Positions 18,190 through 27,539 are shown, counted from the stretch's first letter. The stretch: DNA of 64,000 nt from Streptomyces aurantiogriseus (GCF_014649375.1 NZ_BMSX01000007.1:62001-126000), one strand, 5' to 3'. Notes: generated from the sequence alone by a model not told the origin. Made by a program: numbers and translations.

Positions 18190-19143
18190 TCAGCCCTTCA
18201 CCGCTCCCGTCAGCATCCCCTTCTTGAAGTGCTTCTGGACGAACGGCGACAGGACGGCCACCGGCAGCAGCGCCATCACCATCACGGCCATCTGCACGGC
18301 CAGGCCGGACAGTTCGCCGGTCTTGATGGCCTGGCCCAGACCGACCGGCGCCTCCTGCTTCTGCACCAGCTGGATCATGACGTTCTGCAGCGGCATCATG
18401 TCCTGGTCGTTGAGGTAGAGCGACGCGTTGAACCAGGCGCTCCAGTAACCGACCGCGTAGAACAGCGTGATCACGGCCAGTACCGCCCTCGACAGCGGCA
18501 TCACGATCCGCCACAGGATCCGGAAGTCCCCCGCCCCGTCGATCCGCGCGCTGTCGATCAGTTCCTGCGAGATCCCCATGAAGAAGCCCCGCAGCACCAG
18601 GATGTTGAAGACGCTCACCGCGCTCGGCAGGATCAGCGCGAGGTAGGTGTCGGTCAGGCCGAGGGACTGCACCAGCAGGTACGTCGGGATCAGACCGGCG
18701 CTGAAGAACATCGTCGCCAGCAGGATCATCAGCAGCCAGCGGTGGCCGAGCGAACCCGTGCGGGACAGCCCGTACGCGCACAGCACCGACACCGTCATCG
18801 AGAACGCCGTACCGACGAGCGTGACCAGGACGCTGATGACCGCCGCACGCGTCACCTGCCCGCCGCTCAACAGCTCCTGGTACGCGACGAACGTGATGTC
18901 CTTCGGGATCATCACCAGTCCGCCCGCCTCGTCGATCGTCTTCCGCGAGGACAGCGAGGTGACGACGATGATCCACAGGGGGAACAAGATGCCCAGGCAG
19001 GCCAGCGCCAGGACCAGGCCCTTGCTCGCCAGGCCCGCCTTGGTGGGCTTCTCCTCCCACACCGGTCGCGGCGGCGGCTCCCACCAGCGGGGCTCGGCCG
19101 CGGCCCCGCGCTCACCCGCCGGCTTGTCGATCACGGCACTCAC
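18190..19143 (-). CDS. CUT1 ABC sugar transporter, second permease
   Basis: Inner-membrane permease of a carbohydrate importer, 317 residues with about six transmembrane helices. The cytoplasmic coupling loop (EAA motif) is in the SARIDGAGDFRILWRIVMPL segment that docks on the ATPase. It resembles the YtcP/LplC branch that takes up complex oligosaccharides. The GTG start at 19143 overlaps the stop of the first permease (GTGA). No ATPase gene is present in the locus; Streptomyces CUT1 systems usually share a single ATPase (MsiK) encoded elsewhere. Confidence 0.88.
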   Translation of the reverse strand: MSAVIDKPAGERGAAAEPRWWEPPPRPVWEEKPTKAGLASKGLVLALACLGILFPLWIIVVTSLSSRKTIDEAGGLVMIPKDITFVAYQELLSGGQVTRAAVISVLVTLVGTAFSMTVSVLCAYGLSRTGSLGHRWLLMILLATMFFSAGLIPTYLLVQSLGLTDTYLALILPSAVSVFNILVLRGFFMGISQELIDSARIDGAGDFRILWRIVMPLSRAVLAVITLFYAVGYWSAWFNASLYLNDQDMMPLQNVMIQLVQKQEAPVGLGQAIKTGELSGLAVQMAVMVMALLPVAVLSPFVQKHFKKGMLTGAVKG

Positions 19144-20186
19144 TTCCGGTACACCCCCTGCTCGCCCATGAGATGGGCCACCTTGTTCGCGACGAGGACC
19201 AGCCCGAGGCTCACCACGCCCTTGACGAGCCCGGCGGCGGCCGCGTAGCCGAAGTCCTGGTTGCGCACGCCGTTCCACCAGACGAAGGTGTCGAGGACCT
19301 CCGCCGCGCCGGGTCCGACGGCGTCCCGTTGGAGGAGGATCTGTTCGAAGCCGACGGTGAGGGCGTCGCCGACGCGCAGCACCAGCAGCAGGGCGATCAC
19401 CGGGCGCAGCGCGGGCAGGGTGACGTGCCAGATGCGGCGCCAGCGGTTCGCGCCGTCCATCGCGGCGGCCTCGTACAGGTCCTGGGGGACCGAGGCGAGC
19501 GCGGCGAGGAAGACGATGATCCCCCAGCCGGCGTCCTTCCAGACGCTCTGCGAAGTGATCAGGAACGGGAAGGTGTTCGGGTCGGTCATGATGTCGAGGC
19601 CGTCGTACCCGTGCTGCCGCAGCAGTTGGGAGAGCATGCCCGCGCCGCCGAACATCTGCTGGAAGACGGCGATGACCAGCACCCACGAGAAGAAGTGCGG
19701 CAGGTAGAGGACCGCCTGCGCGACCGCCCGCACCCGGGGCCTGACCACGCTGTTGATGAGCAGCGCGAGCAGGATCGTGACCGGGAAGAACACCACCAGC
19801 TGCAGGAAGAACAGCACCAGCGTGTTCTCCACGGCCTGCCAGAAGGCGGAGTCGTCGAAGATCCGCTGGAAGTTCTCCAGCCCCACCCAGGGGCTGTTCA
19901 GGATGGAGACGATCCCGTTGTCACTGATGTAGGGGTCGTACTCCTGGAAGGCGACGACGTTGCCGAGGATCGGCACGTAGTTGAAGAGCAGCACCAGGAG
20001 GACGGCCGGCAGGGTCATCAGGAGCAGGACGCGGTCGCGTCTGAACCTGAGGCGCAGGCTCAGCTTCCCCTGCCCTCGTCCCCGGCCGGAGCCGGTGGCG
20101 CCGCCGGGTGGCACCACCGGGGTCTTCCCGTCCTTCTCCGGCGTGCTGGCCTCGGTCCCGCTCCGAGGCACCGTGCTGTTCGACAC
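19140..20186 (-). CDS. CUT1 ABC sugar transporter, first permease (LplB-like)
   Basis: Inner-membrane permease, 348 residues, with a disordered Pro/Gly-rich tail of about 45 residues before the first helix. The EAA-type loop is in EAAAMDGANRWRRIWHVTLPAL. With the second permease it should form the channel of the importer fed by the upstream lipoprotein. It starts 27 bases after the binding-protein gene, so the three genes form one operon. The LplB/YtcP pairing is typical of importers of large or decorated oligosaccharides, which suits xyloglucan fragments. Confidence 0.88.
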   Translation of the reverse strand: MSNSTVPRSGTEASTPEKDGKTPVVPPGGATGSGRGRGQGKLSLRLRFRRDRVLLLMTLPAVLLVLLFNYVPILGNVVAFQEYDPYISDNGIVSILNSPWVGLENFQRIFDDSAFWQAVENTLVLFFLQLVVFFPVTILLALLINSVVRPRVRAVAQAVLYLPHFFSWVLVIAVFQQMFGGAGMLSQLLRQHGYDGLDIMTDPNTFPFLITSQSVWKDAGWGIIVFLAALASVPQDLYEAAAMDGANRWRRIWHVTLPALRPVIALLLVLRVGDALTVGFEQILLQRDAVGPGAAEVLDTFVWWNGVRNQDFGYAAAAGLVKGVVSLGLVLVANKVAHLMGEQGVYRK

Positions 20187-20213
20187 GGCCGTTCTCCTTG
20201 CCTCGGGGCCGGG

Positions 20214-21905
20214 TCAGCTCGCGGCCGAGCCGTTGTCGTCGAGCAGCTTCTTGTACCAGTCGCGCAGCTGGTCGCCACCCTTCTTCTTCCAGTCGGAGAC
20301 GGCCTGCTGCATGTCGCTGATCTTCTTGCGGCCGCGGGTGATGTCGTCCTCGAGCTGCTCGAAGTCGTTGGAGAGGTTGGTGTAGCGCGCGGGCTCGGTG
20401 ATCATCTGGCCGAAGAAGCTGGACTTCTTGGTGAAGGCGCCCATCCGCTGCTGCCACTCCACCTGGGCCTTGGTGACCTCGGGGAAGTCGGGGTGGGCGA
20501 GGGTGGCGGCGGGGCTCGCGACCATGACGTAGGCGTTCATGACCTGGTTGTTGCCCGCGGTGGTCTTGATGGGCACGCCGTCCTTGACGGTGTAGTGGGT
20601 GCCCTCCACGCCGTAGTTGGTCATCATGTATTCCTTGGTGCCGTACGGCGCGGCGGTGACGTTGGCGACGGCCAGCACGTCACGGATCACGGCCTCCGAG
20701 GCCTTCTTGTTGACGTAGGCGAAGATGCCGGCCGGCTGTTCGGCCCAGACCGTCGGGTCGCCGCCGTCGTGGCCGTGGACGTCCATGCCCCAGATCTTGA
20801 ACTCCGGGTTCTGGGTGGCCTGTTCAGCGGTACGGCTCCACCACTGGCTGATGTTGTTGGAGTAGATCAGGAACTCGCCCGCCGCGAACTTGGGGCCCGG
20901 GTCGGGGGCGTTCTTGCCCATCAGGGCGTCGGGGTGCACGACCCCGGCGGCGAAGAGCTTGCGGGTCCACTCCAGCGCTTCGAGATACTCCTCCGTCTCG
21001 ATGCGGTTGATCATCTTGCCGTCGACGAGGTTCCAGCCGAGCGGCTTCTCACTGCCGGAGAGGACACCGAACATCTGCCAGGCGGTCCACTTCATGTCCA
21101 GGCAGGCCCAGCGCTTGGCCTTGGCGTTGGTGATCTCCTTGGCCAGCGCCAGGAACTCGTCCGCCGTCCGCGGGACTTCGTACCCCTCCTTGTCGAAGAT
21201 GTCCTTGCGGTAGAGGGGCACGATGCCGGTGACGTACGACTGTGGCATCGGCAGGCCGCGCAGCTTGCCGCCGATGATGCAGCGCTGCCAGGCGTCGGTC
21301 GGGATGGCCGCGAGGTTCGGGTACTCCTTGACCGCGTCCCCGGAGAGGTAGGGGCCGAGGTCGGCGAACTTGCTGATGATGGCGCTGGGTATCTTGCCGC
21401 CCATGTTCCAGCTGGGGACGACCACCACGTCCGGTACGTCGCTGGAGGCGAGGACCGCGCCGAGCTTCTGGTCGTAGGTGTTGCCGTCCTGGTTCTGCCA
21501 GACGACGTCGACGCCGATCAGGTCGTTCATCCCCTTGTAGTAGGGGTTGTCCTGCTTGGGCGGGGAGCCCCAGAACGGCGACATGATGGTGACCTTGCCG
21601 CCCTTGCCGAGCTTCTTGGGCACCGAGGTCTTGAGGGTGGTGAGGTCCAGCTTGCTGGTGAAGCCGATCGGGGAGCCGTTCTTGGCGGGGATGTCGGGTG
21701 TGACGACGTTGCTGGCGACGTAGGCCGGCAGGATCTTCTTCGCGTCCTTGCCCGACGTGGTGCCCTCGCGCGAGCCGCTGTCCGCACCGCCGCAGGCGGC
21801 GAGCAACGGCATCCCACCCGCCACCGCTGCGGTGGCGACCGCCGTGGAGGCGAGGAAGCTTCTCCGGCTGGGCCCGGAGGAGGCGGAAGCGGCGTTCGGC
21901 GTCAT
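20214..21905 (-). CDS. Oligosaccharide-binding lipoprotein of the ABC importer
   Basis: Extracellular solute-binding protein, 563 residues, anchored to the outer face of the membrane. The N-terminus has a twin-arginine motif (SRRSFLAS, Arg14-Arg15) and a lipobox LLAAC with Cys38. The large size is typical of the LipO-like group that pairs with LplB/YtcP permeases. It is the first gene of the transporter operon. A candidate promoter ends at 22082, and a perfect 14-bp operator lies at about +4 to +17. Binding of xyloglucan oligosaccharides is inferred from context only. Confidence 0.88.
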   Translation of the reverse strand: MTPNAASASSGPSRRSFLASTAVATAAVAGGMPLLAACGGADSGSREGTTSGKDAKKILPAYVASNVVTPDIPAKNGSPIGFTSKLDLTTLKTSVPKKLGKGGKVTIMSPFWGSPPKQDNPYYKGMNDLIGVDVVWQNQDGNTYDQKLGAVLASSDVPDVVVVPSWNMGGKIPSAIISKFADLGPYLSGDAVKEYPNLAAIPTDAWQRCIIGGKLRGLPMPQSYVTGIVPLYRKDIFDKEGYEVPRTADEFLALAKEITNAKAKRWACLDMKWTAWQMFGVLSGSEKPLGWNLVDGKMINRIETEEYLEALEWTRKLFAAGVVHPDALMGKNAPDPGPKFAAGEFLIYSNNISQWWSRTAEQATQNPEFKIWGMDVHGHDGGDPTVWAEQPAGIFAYVNKKASEAVIRDVLAVANVTAAPYGTKEYMMTNYGVEGTHYTVKDGVPIKTTAGNNQVMNAYVMVASPAATLAHPDFPEVTKAQVEWQQRMGAFTKKSSFFGQMITEPARYTNLSNDFEQLEDDITRGRKKISDMQQAVSDWKKKGGDQLRDWYKKLLDDNGSAAS

Positions 21906-22057
21906 TGCGTCAACCCTTCATGGCGCACCAGGACACCCGGCGGTGGCCGTCGGCTGCGGTGTCTCGAGTGGAACTGGCTGAGCTGAAGCGGTTCTCGGCC
22001 CGTGATCGTCGGAGGACTGGCCGCCGTCGGTGGCGGCTCCTCACCGTCGAAGGATCG

Positions 22058-22071
22058 TCGAAGCGCTTCGA
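22058..22071. promoter_or_regulatory. LacI-type operator O3 before the transporter operon
   Basis: TCGAAGCGCTTCGA is a perfect 14-bp palindrome with the same core as O1. It begins just after the predicted start of the binding-protein transcript, a classical repressor position. Confidence 0.8.
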
Positions 22072-22081
22072 TGTTGCTGCG

Positions 22082-22110
22082 AGGTTAAGTGAAGGGCAGG
22101 GGGCGCACAA
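22082..22110 (-). promoter_or_regulatory. Candidate promoter of the transporter operon
   Basis: Read on the minus strand: TTGTGC (-35, 22110-22105), 17 bases, TAACCT (-10, 22087-22082). Transcription would start near 22075, immediately before operator O3. Confidence 0.55.
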
Positions 22111-22210
22111 GGGTCGTTCCCAATATTCCTCCGAGGTGTCCCGGTTTCCTGCACGCTCATATACGGCTTGAAATGACGGCCGCACATCGGAGTTGTTGCG
22201 GTGGGGTCTC

Positions 22211-22240
22211 TTGACACCCACCCCGACGTCGAATGAGCAT
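22211..22240 (+). promoter_or_regulatory. Candidate promoter of the GH3 gene
   Basis: A consensus TTGACA -35 box (22211-22216), an 18-base spacer and a weak GAGCAT -10 box (22235-22240). Operator O4 begins at the last base of the -10 and covers the expected start of transcription. Confidence 0.5.
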
Positions 22241-22253
22241 CGAAGCGCTTCGA
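22240..22253. promoter_or_regulatory. LacI-type operator O4 before the GH3 gene
   Basis: TCGAAGCGCTTCGA again, a perfect palindrome, 37 bases before the GH3 start codon. O3 and O4 lie 182 bp apart in the divergent region between the transporter and GH3 genes, and could also support looping. Confidence 0.8.
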
Positions 22254-22290
22254 AAGCGCCTCCCCGCTCCATCGCAAAGGGATCCTCAAC

Positions 22291-25128
22291 GTGACCGCAC
22301 CCACGCCGCCCACGCCGCCTTTCCGCGATCCGCATCTGCCGTTCGCGAAGCGCATCGACGATCTGCTGTCGCGTTTGACCCGGCAGGAGAAGATCTCCTT
22401 CCTGCACCAGTTCGCGCCCGCCGTGGAGCGGCTCGGCATCGCCGCGTTCCGCACCGGCCAGGAGGCGCTGCACGGCGTGGCGTGGATGGGCCCTGCCACC
22501 GTGTTCCCGCAGGCCGTGGGGCTGGGCGCGACCTGGAACCCGGAGCTGGTGCGCCGGGTCGGCGAGGCGGTCTCCAAGGAGGTCCGCGCGATGCGCGCCG
22601 GCGACGACCGGGTCGGCCTCAACGTCTGGTCCCCCACGGTCAACCTGCTGCGCCATCCCCTGTGGGGCCGCAACGAGGAGGGCTACTCCGAGGATCCGAA
22701 GCTGACCTCGGCCATCGCCACCGCCTACACCCAGGGCCTGCGCGGGGATCATCCGACCTACTGGCGCACGGCCCCGGTCCTCAAGCACTGGCTGGCCCAC
22801 AACAACGAGACCGACCGGTCCGTCACGTCGTCCTCGGTCCGCCCGCGCGTGCTGCACGAGTACGATCTGCGCGCCTTCCGCGAGACGGTCGAGGCGGGCG
22901 CGGTGGCCGGGGTGATGCCCGCGTACAACCTGGTCAACGGCCGCCCCAACCATGTCTCCCCGTACCTGCGCGAGCATCTGCGCGCCTGGACGGAGCAGGA
23001 GTTGCTGGTCTGCTCGGACGCGGGCGCCCCCTCCAACCTGGTCGACTCCGAGCACTACTTCGACACCCACGAGGAGGCGACGGCGGCCTCGCTGACCGCC
23101 GGGGTGGACAGCTTCACCGACCACGGCACGGACGGCTCCAAGATCACCGCCCGGCTCCAGGGGGCGCTGGACCAGGGCCTGCTGACCGAGGCCGACCTCG
23201 ACACGGCGGTCCGCCGGCAGCTCTCGGTCCGCTTCCGCCTGGGCGAGTTCGACCCGCACTACGACCCGCACGCGGGCACCGGCGAGTTCGACACCCCGGC
23301 CCACCGCGCCCTCGCGCGGGAGGCGGCCGAGCAGGCGGTCGTCCTGCTGCGCAACGACGGCGTCCTGCCGCTCGCCCCGGACACCCGCATCGCCGTCGTC
23401 GGTCTGCTCGCCGACGAGTGCAAGCTCGACTGGTACAGCGGCACGCTGATCCACCGCTCCACTCCCCTGGAGGGGCTGTACGAGCGGTTCGGCGCCGAGC
23501 GGGTGGAGTTCGCGGAGGGCGTGGACCGCGTCCTGCTGAAGACGTCCGCAGGAACGTTCCTGAAGGTCCCGTCCGCCCCCGAGGCCGCCGACGAGGTGCG
23601 CGGCGCCGAGGGCGCCCTGGACCCGGCGCTGCTCGCGGGCCGCACCGACCTCCCGCCTCTCACCGCCGACACCACGGGCACCGAGCTCGCCCTGGCCGAC
23701 TGGGGCGAGGGCCTTCTCACCCTGCGCGCCCCCGACGGCCGCTACCTGTCGGTCGCCGAGGACGGCTGTCTGCGCGCCTCCGCCGACCAGCCCGGCGGCT
23801 GGATCGTCCAGGAGACGTTCCGCCTGGAACCCCATGGAAACGGTCACCTCCTGAAGCACATGGGAACGGGTCGCCACGTCTCTGTCGCCGCCGAGGGCGT
23901 GAAGGTTGCCGAGGAGAATCCCGAAATCTTCGAGCTCATCGTCGTCGAACGCGGCGAGGACGCAGTGACCCGCGTCACGGCCGAGGCGGACGTCGTGGTG
24001 GTCGTGGCGGGCAACGACCCGCACATCAACGGCCGCGAGACGGAGGACCGCACGACCCTGCGGCTGCCGGCCCAGCAGGAGCGGATCCTCGAGGCGGCCC
24101 GGACCGCGAACCCGCGCACGGTGCTGGCGCTGGTGTCGGCGTACCCGTACGCGATCGAGCCGGGGCACCTCTCCGCGGTGCTGTGGACCGCGCACGGAGG
24201 GCAGGCCGCGGGCACGGCCCTGGCGAGGATCCTGGCCGGTGACGTCTCCCCCGCGGGCCGGCTGCCGCAGACCTGGTACGCCGACGACGCCGACCTGCCC
24301 GACCTGCTCGACTACGACGTGATCGGCGCCCGCCAGACGTACCTGTACTTCGAGGGCACCCCGCTGTTCCCGTTCGGGCACGGTCTGTCCTACGCGTCGT
24401 TCGCCTACGCCGACCTGGCGGTGGGCGTCGGGGACGACTCGGCGCGGGTCTCCTTCACGGTCACCAACACCGGTGACGTGACCGCCGACGAGGTCGCCCA
24501 GCTCTACACGCGCCCGGTGGACCCGTCGGTCACCCGGCCGCGCCGTGAGCTGCTGGCCCACCGCAGGGTCACGCTGGCCCCGGGCGAGAAGGCGGAGGTG
24601 TCCTTCGAGGTCCCGCTGTCCGCCTTCGCGTTCTGGGACGTGGCCCGGGGCGACTGGCGCCTGGAGCCGGGCCCGTACGACCTGCTGGTCGGCGCGTCCA
24701 GCGAGGACGTCCGGCTGCGGACGACGGTGACGCTGGACGGCGAGCCCGCCGCCCCGCGCCCCGTCCTGCGGCGCGGCCTGTCCGCCGTCGACTTCGACGA
24801 GCAGAGCGGCACGGAGATCGTGGACCGGACGAAGGTGTCGGGTGACGCGGTGACGCCGATGGCGGGCGGCACGGGCGAGCTGCTCTACCGGGCCTGCGAC
24901 TTCGGCGCCGGTGTCACCGGGGTGAGCGTGGAGGTGGCCGGCGAGGGCACGGTGGAGGTCTCCCTGGCCGGCGGCCCCACCCTGGCGACACTGACGCTCG
25001 CCACGCCCACGCCGGGCCCGTACGACTACACCACCCTCGACGCCCCGTTCACCGCCGGGGGCGTGCACGACCTGCGGCTCAGGCTGCGCGGCCCGCTGCG
25101 GCTCGCGCTCGTCGGCTTCTCCGGTTGA
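22291..25128 (+). CDS. GH3 beta-glucosidase (predicted)
   Basis: Retaining beta-glycosidase of family GH3, 945 residues, without a signal peptide and so cytoplasmic. The nucleophile is D243 in LVCSDAGAP. An inserted beta-trefoil-like region (about residues 455-550, with LSVAEDG and VSVAAEG repeats) splits the second catalytic domain; a fibronectin-III-like domain and an extra C-terminal beta domain follow. GTG 22291 is preceded by AAAGGGA. Within the xyloglucan model it would remove glucose from the cellotetraose backbone once xylose is gone. GH3 also includes beta-xylosidases, so the exact sugar is inferred. Confidence 0.86.
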   Translation: MTAPTPPTPPFRDPHLPFAKRIDDLLSRLTRQEKISFLHQFAPAVERLGIAAFRTGQEALHGVAWMGPATVFPQAVGLGATWNPELVRRVGEAVSKEVRAMRAGDDRVGLNVWSPTVNLLRHPLWGRNEEGYSEDPKLTSAIATAYTQGLRGDHPTYWRTAPVLKHWLAHNNETDRSVTSSSVRPRVLHEYDLRAFRETVEAGAVAGVMPAYNLVNGRPNHVSPYLREHLRAWTEQELLVCSDAGAPSNLVDSEHYFDTHEEATAASLTAGVDSFTDHGTDGSKITARLQGALDQGLLTEADLDTAVRRQLSVRFRLGEFDPHYDPHAGTGEFDTPAHRALAREAAEQAVVLLRNDGVLPLAPDTRIAVVGLLADECKLDWYSGTLIHRSTPLEGLYERFGAERVEFAEGVDRVLLKTSAGTFLKVPSAPEAADEVRGAEGALDPALLAGRTDLPPLTADTTGTELALADWGEGLLTLRAPDGRYLSVAEDGCLRASADQPGGWIVQETFRLEPHGNGHLLKHMGTGRHVSVAAEGVKVAEENPEIFELIVVERGEDAVTRVTAEADVVVVVAGNDPHINGRETEDRTTLRLPAQQERILEAARTANPRTVLALVSAYPYAIEPGHLSAVLWTAHGGQAAGTALARILAGDVSPAGRLPQTWYADDADLPDLLDYDVIGARQTYLYFEGTPLFPFGHGLSYASFAYADLAVGVGDDSARVSFTVTNTGDVTADEVAQLYTRPVDPSVTRPRRELLAHRRVTLAPGEKAEVSFEVPLSAFAFWDVARGDWRLEPGPYDLLVGASSEDVRLRTTVTLDGEPAAPRPVLRRGLSAVDFDEQSGTEIVDRTKVSGDAVTPMAGGTGELLYRACDFGAGVTGVSVEVAGEGTVEVSLAGGPTLATLTLATPTPGPYDYTTLDAPFTAGGVHDLRLRLRGPLRLALVGFSG

Positions 25129-25152
25129 GGGTCCGGACCAGGCCGACGCGGA

Positions 25153-25194
25153 GAAGGGGCCCGGCACCGGAAGGCATCGGTGCCGGGCCCCTTC
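25153..25194 (+). terminator. Terminator after the GH3 gene
   Basis: A perfect 17-bp stem (25153-25169 with 25178-25194; arm GAAGGGGCCCGGCACCG) and an 8-base loop, starting 25 bases after the GH3 stop. It lies between convergent genes and can serve both. Confidence 0.9.
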
Positions 25195-25273
25195 AGGGAC
25201 AGCGATCTCGCGTCAGAGCGAGATTACCTGAAAATGGTTCCCATTAGCTAGAGGGTGGGCGAAGGGATTCGCG

Positions 25274-26734
25274 TCACAGAGCGAGCCCGGTGAGGACCAG
25301 CACACGCTCGTAGGTGTAGTCGTCCATCGCGAACTTGACGCCCTCGCGCCCCACACCGGACTGCTTGACCCCGCCGTACGGCATCTGGTCGGCGCGGTAG
25401 GAGGGCACGTCGCCGATGACGACACCGCCGACCTCGAGCGCGCGGTGCGCGCGGAAGGCGACCTGGAGGTCATGGGTGAACACGCCCGCCTGGAGGCCGT
25501 ACTTGGAGTCGTTGACGGCGGCGAAGGCCTCGGCCTCGCCGTCCACCTTCTGCACGGTGAGGACCGGTCCGAAGACCTCCTCGCAGGAGATCGTGACGTC
25601 CGCGGGTACGTCGGTGAGGACGGTCGGCGCGTAGGAGGCGCCGTCGCGCTTGCCGCCGGCGAGGAGGGAGGCGCCGGCGGCGACGGCCTCGTCCACCCAG
25701 GTCTCGACGCGCTTGGCGGCCTCCTCACTGACCAGCGGGCCGACATCGGTCTTGTCGTCGGAGGGGTCGCCGGTGACCTGGGCCTCCACGGCGGCCACGA
25801 TGCGCGGCAGCAGGCGGTCGTACACGGAGGCGTCCGCGATGACCCGCTGCACGGAGATGCAGGACTGGCCGCCCTGGTAGTTGGAGAAGGTGGCGATGCG
25901 GGTCGCGGCCCAGTCGAGGTCGGCGTCGGAGGCGTAGTCCCCGAGGACCACGGCCGCGCCGTTGCCGCCCAGCTCCAGGGTGCAGTGCTTGCGCGGCACC
26001 GAGTCCATGATCGCGTAACCGACCTTCTCGGAGCCGGTGAAGGAGATGACCGGCAGCCGCTCGTCCTGGACGAGGGCGGGCATGCGCTCGTTGGAGACCG
26101 GCAGGATGCTCCAGGAGCCGGCGGGCAGCTCGGTCTCGGCGAGCAGCTCGCCGATGACCAGGCCGGAGAGCGGGGTGGCCGGGGCGGGCTTCAGGATGAT
26201 CGGCGCGCCGGCCGCGATCGCCGGGGCGACCTTGTGGGCGCACAGGTTCAGCGGGAAGTTGAACGGCGCGATGCCGAGCACGACCCCCTTCGGGAAGCGC
26301 CGGGTGAGGGCGAGGCGCCCCTGGCCGCCGGGGTCGGTGTCGAGCCGCTGGGCCTCGCCGCCGTTGAACCGGCGGGCCTCCTCGGCGGCGAACCGGAAGA
26401 CGGAGACGGCACGGCCGACCTCGCCGCGCGCCCACTTGATCGGCTTGCCGTTCTCGGCGGAGATCAGCTGCGCGATCTCCTCGGTGCGCTCGACGAGCCG
26501 CTTGCTGACATGGTCCAGGGCGGCGGCGCGTACATGGGCCGGGGTGGCGGCGAACTCGTCCCGCACGCCGTACGCGGCGGCCACGGCCTCCTCGACCTGC
26601 GCCTCGGTCGGCACGCTGACCCTGCCGACGAGACGGCCGTCCCACGGGGAGGTGACGTCGAAGCTGTCCTCGCCGGTGACCTGACGGCCGGCGAGCCAGA
26701 AGGCGTGGGTGGCTGCCACATTCTCTATGGCCAT
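25274..26734 (-). CDS. NAD(P)-dependent aldehyde dehydrogenase, possibly succinate-semialdehyde dehydrogenase
   Basis: Cytosolic aldehyde dehydrogenase, 486 residues. The catalytic glutamate is in LELGGNGA and the catalytic cysteine in GGQSCISVQR. The cofactor-binding APFNFPLN and SFTGSEKVGY segments are intact. ATG 26734 (MAIENVAATH) is chosen because the frame upstream is only compositional. It lies near gabT and a PucR-type regulator, so oxidation of succinate semialdehyde made by GABA transamination is a reasonable role. The family is broad, however, and no residue seen here fixes the substrate. A terminator separates it from GH3. Confidence 0.82.
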   Translation of the reverse strand: MAIENVAATHAFWLAGRQVTGEDSFDVTSPWDGRLVGRVSVPTEAQVEEAVAAAYGVRDEFAATPAHVRAAALDHVSKRLVERTEEIAQLISAENGKPIKWARGEVGRAVSVFRFAAEEARRFNGGEAQRLDTDPGGQGRLALTRRFPKGVVLGIAPFNFPLNLCAHKVAPAIAAGAPIILKPAPATPLSGLVIGELLAETELPAGSWSILPVSNERMPALVQDERLPVISFTGSEKVGYAIMDSVPRKHCTLELGGNGAAVVLGDYASDADLDWAATRIATFSNYQGGQSCISVQRVIADASVYDRLLPRIVAAVEAQVTGDPSDDKTDVGPLVSEEAAKRVETWVDEAVAAGASLLAGGKRDGASYAPTVLTDVPADVTISCEEVFGPVLTVQKVDGEAEAFAAVNDSKYGLQAGVFTHDLQVAFRAHRALEVGGVVIGDVPSYRADQMPYGGVKQSGVGREGVKFAMDDYTYERVLVLTGLAL

Positions 26735-26864
26735 GTGAGTCCCGGCCCTTCCGCGTTGGGGGTGTGCTGGCTTTCCTGGTCCACGGTAGGGGCGGCGAGG
26801 CAGCCGGTCGTTTGTCCGTGACGTAGTGGTGGGGGGTGGGGGTGCGCCGGTTTGGCGCGGTCGT

Positions 26865-27539
26865 CTACCGCGCGACACGCCGCAGGAACAGCCACAACGC
26901 CCCCAGCATCGCCACCCCCAGGCACCAGCTGGCCACGACGTCCAACGGCCAGTGGTAGCCGTGCCGGACCAGCCCGAAGGAGACGGCCGCGACAAGGACG
27001 GCAGCGGTGGCGACGACCGCGCGGCGCGCGAGCGCCGTGAGCAGCCAGGGCAGCAGGATCAGGGCGGCGGACCCGTAGGCCACGGCCGCCGTCGCGGTGT
27101 GCCCGGAGGGGTAGTACCCGGTGGCCGGCGGCACGACGGGCGTGCCCGGCCGGGCCGTCCACTCCTTCAGGGGGACGACGATCAGCGGCACCAGCACGAT
27201 CAGCACGAGCGCGGCGACGGACGGCAGCCACCAGCGCCCCGTACCCGCTGCCCTCCCCCGCCGGGCGACGTACCAGGCGACCAGCACCAGCGCGGGCACC
27301 GCGACCGACACATTGCCCAGGTCGGCGAGGAGATCGGAGGCCCGGTCCGGCTCGACGAGGGCGCGGCTGAGGCGCCCGTCGAGGTCCAGCAGGGGCCCGT
27401 CGGTCGCGACCTGCCAGGTGAACAGCGCGAAGAGAAGGGTGGGCAGGGCGAGGAGGAGGGCGAGGAAGGAGACACCCGGGGCGGGGACGTCGGGGTCCGG
27501 CGGCGCGTCCTCGGTCCGCTGGTGGGGGCGGGTCGGCAT
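26865..27539 (-). CDS. PAP2-family membrane phosphatase
   Basis: Integral membrane lipid or undecaprenyl-diphosphate phosphatase of the PAP2 family, 224 residues with about five or six helices. The three motifs of the family are present: KEWTARPGTP (the KxxxxxxRP site), PSGHT, and GLVRHGYHWPLDV with the final His-Asp pair. The active site should face outward. It stands alone, and its upstream region holds four tandem imperfect 20-bp repeats (27644-27724). A role in envelope lipid recycling is usual for the family but not shown here. Confidence 0.88.
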   Translation of the reverse strand: MPTRPHQRTEDAPPDPDVPAPGVSFLALLLALPTLLFALFTWQVATDGPLLDLDGRLSRALVEPDRASDLLADLGNVSVAVPALVLVAWYVARRGRAAGTGRWWLPSVAALVLIVLVPLIVVPLKEWTARPGTPVVPPATGYYPSGHTATAAVAYGSAALILLPWLLTALARRAVVATAAVLVAAVSFGLVRHGYHWPLDVVASWCLGVAMLGALWLFLRRVAR

